Below are positions 61,661 through 64,000 of a stretch of DNA of 64,000 bases, in pieces. Position numbers and translations under genes: made by a program. A model generated the notes under the pieces. That model was given only the letters and a program-made list of their open reading frames with translations, had not been told where the DNA came from and did no database searches. The stretch comes from Desulfosporosinus metallidurans (lineage in GTDB: Bacteria; Bacillota; Desulfitobacteriia; Desulfitobacteriales; Desulfitobacteriaceae): assembly GCF_001936615.1 (NCBI RefSeq), contig NZ_MLBF01000008.1, forward strand, positions 78,091 through 142,090, given 5' to 3'. How positions within the stretch are numbered: position 1 is the stretch's first letter; every line of letters starts with the position of its first letter.

Positions 61661-62002
61661 ATGTCTAAAAAACATGGTCGGCACACTCCAGCTTTTTTAC
61701 TTCTTTTATTGGCCGATGCCCCCTCTTATGGAGGGTTACTTCTGACGCGATTAGAAACCGAACTTCCTTATGTTTTTTCTGATAGCGCCATTGTTTATCG
61801 CAGCTTACAAGAGATGGAAAAAAACGGTTCGGTCGAATCTAGCTGGGAAACACGAGAGAGCGGTCAGCCCAGAAAATGGTACACTATTACCCCTAAGGGA
61901 AAGCAGGATCTTAAGGAACAAGCGGAAGACATTCGCCAACGCTATGCCAATTTTGAGTATTTTCTATCTCACTACAAAGCTTTAAGCCAGGATAACGATT
62001 AA
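61661..62002 (+). CDS. PadR-family transcriptional regulator
   Basis: 113 aa from the ATG at 61661 (GAGGTG upstream). The PadR winged helix has LLLLLADAPSYGGLLLTRL, SAIVYRSLQEMEKNGSVES and GQPRKWYTITPKGKQDL, with a short C-terminal dimerisation helix. PadR proteins usually repress a neighbouring transporter in response to a drug or phenolic ligand. It is followed by an MFS gene. Confidence 0.9.
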   Translation: MSKKHGRHTPAFLLLLLADAPSYGGLLLTRLETELPYVFSDSAIVYRSLQEMEKNGSVESSWETRESGQPRKWYTITPKGKQDLKEQAEDIRQRYANFEYFLSHYKALSQDND

Positions 62003-62057
62003 TAACTAACTTTAGAACATGAAACGGATTGCCATTATTTTTGAGAGGAGTCTTTTT

Positions 62058-63245
62058 ATGAACCAGAAGCACCAGATTCAATATTCCAAAATTGGTGTAC
62101 TCTCTTTAGCCCACATGTTAAATGACCTATACAGCAATTATCTTCCCCAGATGCTCCCTTTTCTGGTTGCGTTAACGCCTGGCTTTACAGCCACTCGTGC
62201 AGCTATTTTAGTTTCCGCTTTTACCATAACCTCATCGTTGGTTCAACCGCTTTTTGGCTATTTTCTGGATCGTCAAGGGAAACGTTGGCTCGTTCATGTA
62301 GGAACTTTATGGATGGCGATCATGCTCAGTTTAACCGGAATAGTCCATAACTATGGGTTACTTGTTATCCTTGCAGCCTTAGCCGGACTCGGCACAGCCG
62401 CTTTCCATCCCCAGGCCTCCACCATGGTTAACGTCTTAAGCGGCGACCGTAAAGCCGTTTTACTTTCTGCTTTTGTAGCCTTCGGTAATTTTGGTTTTGC
62501 CTTGAGTCCACTCCTTCTCGTTCCATTATTCCAAGCTTATGGGTTACAAGCTACCCTTGTAACTGTAGTCCCAGGTATTTTCGTAGCTATCTTGCTACTT
62601 CTTTATGCGCCACGTAATAATGTTTTGTCCGGTGCCAACACACCGTTTTCAGTGGTTGTGCGCTCTCTAAAATCCGCAGCCTCGGAACTTGTTGCCATTA
62701 TCGGTGTGATCGCCATTCGTTCTCTGGCTTATACGGGGATGTTAACGATGCTTCCCCTGTACTTTAAGTCTCAAAATCTATCGAATATTGCAGCAAGTCA
62801 TCTCGTTACTATTATGCTCGCTGCTGGGGCAATTGGTGGGGTTATAGGGGGTTTTATTTCCGATTTTTATGGACGTAAGCGTTTAATTGTCGGTTCCCTG
62901 GTTATCTCTACACCGTTATTCTTTGGTTTTCTCTATACCCAAGGCACTCTGAGTACGATTTTTCTGGCTTTCGCCGGGGCAGCCTTATTGTCCAGCTTTT
63001 CAGTCACTGTTGTTGCCGCTCAAGAGGCAATTCCGGACAACAAAGCGTTGGCCGCAGGGCTGACAATGGGATTTGCCGGTGGAATAGGCGGTCTAGCTGT
63101 CATTCTTATCGGTCGCATCGGTGATATTTGGGGTCTTACATCGGCGGTCACCGTTATTTTCCTTCTTCCTATCTTGGCTGGTCTGATTGGTTTGTTTATG
63201 AAAAGCCGCCCTGCAGCCCGCACCCAACGCATAGCAGCTCGCTAG
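62058..63245 (+). CDS. MFS efflux transporter, fosmidomycin-resistance (Fsr)-like
   Basis: 395 aa from the ATG at 62058 (GAGGAG upstream), 12 predicted TM helices. The N-terminal LSLAHMLNDLYSNYLPQMLPFL is the Fsr-subfamily motif, and GYFLDRQGKRW is the loop 2-3 MFS signature. Fsr-type pumps export fosmidomycin and other hydrophilic or toxic compounds. The PadR gene upstream is the probable regulator. The substrate is unknown. Confidence 0.9.
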   Translation: MNQKHQIQYSKIGVLSLAHMLNDLYSNYLPQMLPFLVALTPGFTATRAAILVSAFTITSSLVQPLFGYFLDRQGKRWLVHVGTLWMAIMLSLTGIVHNYGLLVILAALAGLGTAAFHPQASTMVNVLSGDRKAVLLSAFVAFGNFGFALSPLLLVPLFQAYGLQATLVTVVPGIFVAILLLLYAPRNNVLSGANTPFSVVVRSLKSAASELVAIIGVIAIRSLAYTGMLTMLPLYFKSQNLSNIAASHLVTIMLAAGAIGGVIGGFISDFYGRKRLIVGSLVISTPLFFGFLYTQGTLSTIFLAFAGAALLSSFSVTVVAAQEAIPDNKALAAGLTMGFAGGIGGLAVILIGRIGDIWGLTSAVTVIFLLPILAGLIGLFMKSRPAARTQRIAAR

Positions 63246-63272
63246 AACATGAATTGAAAAGGAGGGAAATGT

Positions 63273-63851
63273 ATGTCAACTCACCAAAATTTTCATCATC
63301 ACAACCATGAGCAAAGGGAAAAGATTCTGCCACCCGCTAAAATTCTCTCCCGCTTCGGTCTTAAGGACGGTCAGTATTTAGCCGATTTAGGCTGCGGACA
63401 GGGTTATTTTACACTCAAAGCTGCGGAAATCATCGGAGTTCAGGGAAAAATCAAGGCCGTTGACATCAATACAGAACGATTGCAGTTCCTGCGACAATCA
63501 GCCCAAGAATGCGGGCTGGCGGAGCGAATTGAGACTTATTTGGCTCAAGGAGAAAGTATCCCCCTTCCGGATAAGGATGTGGATATAGCTCTTATTTCTA
63601 ATGTTCTACATGAATTACAGGATCCGCTAAATTATCTGCGGAATACCCAGCGAATTCTTAGAAACAATGGAGAGATTTGGGTCATCGAATGGCAGAAAAA
63701 AGAGACTCCTATGGGACCACAATTAAGTGAACGTCGTTCACAGGAAGAATGGGTAACAATTCTGGAACAAGCAGGTTTTGAGGATATTTGGGTGCAAATC
63801 TTTAATCCAGCCCATATTCTTTTTCGAGGTAAAGCATCAGAGTCTATATAA
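63273..63851 (+). CDS. Class I SAM-dependent methyltransferase
   Basis: 192 aa. ADLGCGQGYFTLKAAE is motif I, AVDINTERLQF motif II and DIALISNVLHEL the post-II region. The N-terminus is His-rich (NFHHHNHEQRE). AAGGAGGG precedes the ATG, 27 nt after the MFS stop, so it is in the same operon. It resembles small UbiE/arsenite-methyltransferase-like enzymes, but the arsenite cysteines are absent. The substrate is unknown; a resistance function with the pump is possible. Confidence 0.87.
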   Translation: MSTHQNFHHHNHEQREKILPPAKILSRFGLKDGQYLADLGCGQGYFTLKAAEIIGVQGKIKAVDINTERLQFLRQSAQECGLAERIETYLAQGESIPLPDKDVDIALISNVLHELQDPLNYLRNTQRILRNNGEIWVIEWQKKETPMGPQLSERRSQEEWVTILEQAGFEDIWVQIFNPAHILFRGKASESI

Positions 63852-63888
63852 GTTCTTCGCAAGATTATGCTCTTATATGAATTTCAAG

Positions 63889-63920
63889 AATCCTAGGCCA
63901 AAACCTAGGATTTTCCTTTT
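63889..63920 (+). terminator. Terminator after the methyltransferase gene
   Basis: AATCCTAGG and CCTAGGATT enclose CCAAAA, followed by TTCCTTTTTG. Confidence 0.85.
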
Positions 63921-63922
63921 TG

Positions 63923-63955
63923 TCCTAATGATAAAAATTATGTTTATCATTAGGA
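63923..63955 (-). terminator. Perfect 13-bp inverted repeat at the 3' end of the last gene
   Basis: TCCTAATGATAAA and TTTATCATTAGGA around a 7-nt loop. Read on the minus strand it overlaps the stop codon of the partial gene and is followed by CAAAAAGG, so terminator is the simplest reading. A Fur-like box is an alternative. Confidence 0.5.
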
Positions 63956-64000
63956 ACAATTGCGACGAAGATCATCCAAGTTCTGCATCCACACCACAAT
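63950..64000 (-). CDS. C-terminal end of an unidentified gene (runs off window)
   Basis: The minus strand reads IVVWMQNLDDLRRNCS followed by TAA. The fragment is too short to assign. The hairpin overlapping the stop supports a real gene end. Confidence 0.35.
   Translation of the reverse strand: MVVWMQNLDDLRRNCS

Overview
The window looks like chromosomal DNA of an anaerobic, low-to-mid GC Firmicute of the Desulfosporosinus/Desulfitobacterium type (Peptococcaceae). This is inferred from the gene content: a trimeric [FeFe]-hydrogenase with its HydE/F/G maturases, CPRNCYDTC-type molybdopterin oxidoreductases with TorD and DmsC partners, a sigma-54-controlled acyl-CoA/ketoacid operon, a flavodiiron protein, many OmpR-family and one-component regulators, and strong Shine-Dalgarno sites with frequent GTG/TTG starts. 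No rRNA, tRNA, CRISPR array or intact transposase was seen.

Layout. 0-1.7 kb (minus): cobO, meaB and the 5' end of a methylmalonyl-CoA mutase large subunit, a B12-dependent mutase operon. 2.0-9.4 kb: a 46-aa small ORF, then CoA-transferase, SDR, thiolase and GntP permease read from a well-formed -24/-12 promoter next to a PAS-AAA+-Fis activator. 9.4-12.2 kb: ECF sigma, zinc anti-sigma, membrane protein, and a BcrC-like PAP2 phosphatase. 12.3-21.2 kb (plus): a PucR-type regulator, TorD chaperone, Tat-exported molybdoenzyme with Fe-S subunit and membrane anchor, then a second molybdoenzyme and Fe-S subunit with neither Tat signal nor anchor. 21.3-31.6 kb (minus): hydE, hydF, aspA, hydG, TM1266-like gene and hydA/nuoF/nuoE-type hydrogenase genes. 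31.9-33.1 kb: a membrane Cache-HAMP protein ending in a DNA-binding domain.

33.3-52.4 kb is an envelope/regulation region. A histidine kinase/response regulator pair is present twice, at 33.4-35.3 and 40.6-42.7 kb. The copies are near identical apart from one strongly diverged internal block, and one regulator has lost 51 residues. Between and around them are a truncated NodB gene, a DedA-PAP2 fusion, asnB, a secreted small protein, a second DedA gene, a PemK-like toxin pair, a retropepsin-like two-gene module, an ABC exporter operon and a phosphodiester glycosidase. Four promoters here, possibly five, share one geometry: heptads resembling TTTAATC at 11-bp spacing, the last ending 9 bp before the -10 box. 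I infer that the intact response regulator controls itself, the secreted protein, the ABC operon, the glycosidase and perhaps asnB.

52.5-64 kb holds a decayed GGDEF gene, a flavodiiron protein, a metallophosphoesterase, threonine ammonia-lyase, a MarR/P1B-4 metal ATPase pair, Rrf2, a PNPOx-fold protein, a RelE/Phd toxin-antitoxin pair, and a PadR-MFS-methyltransferase group. Several short repeat families (hairpin elements at 11.5 and 44.1 kb, at 2.2 and 29.1 kb, GCCATGGATGGC units, GGGGACAGGTAC units) lie between genes.
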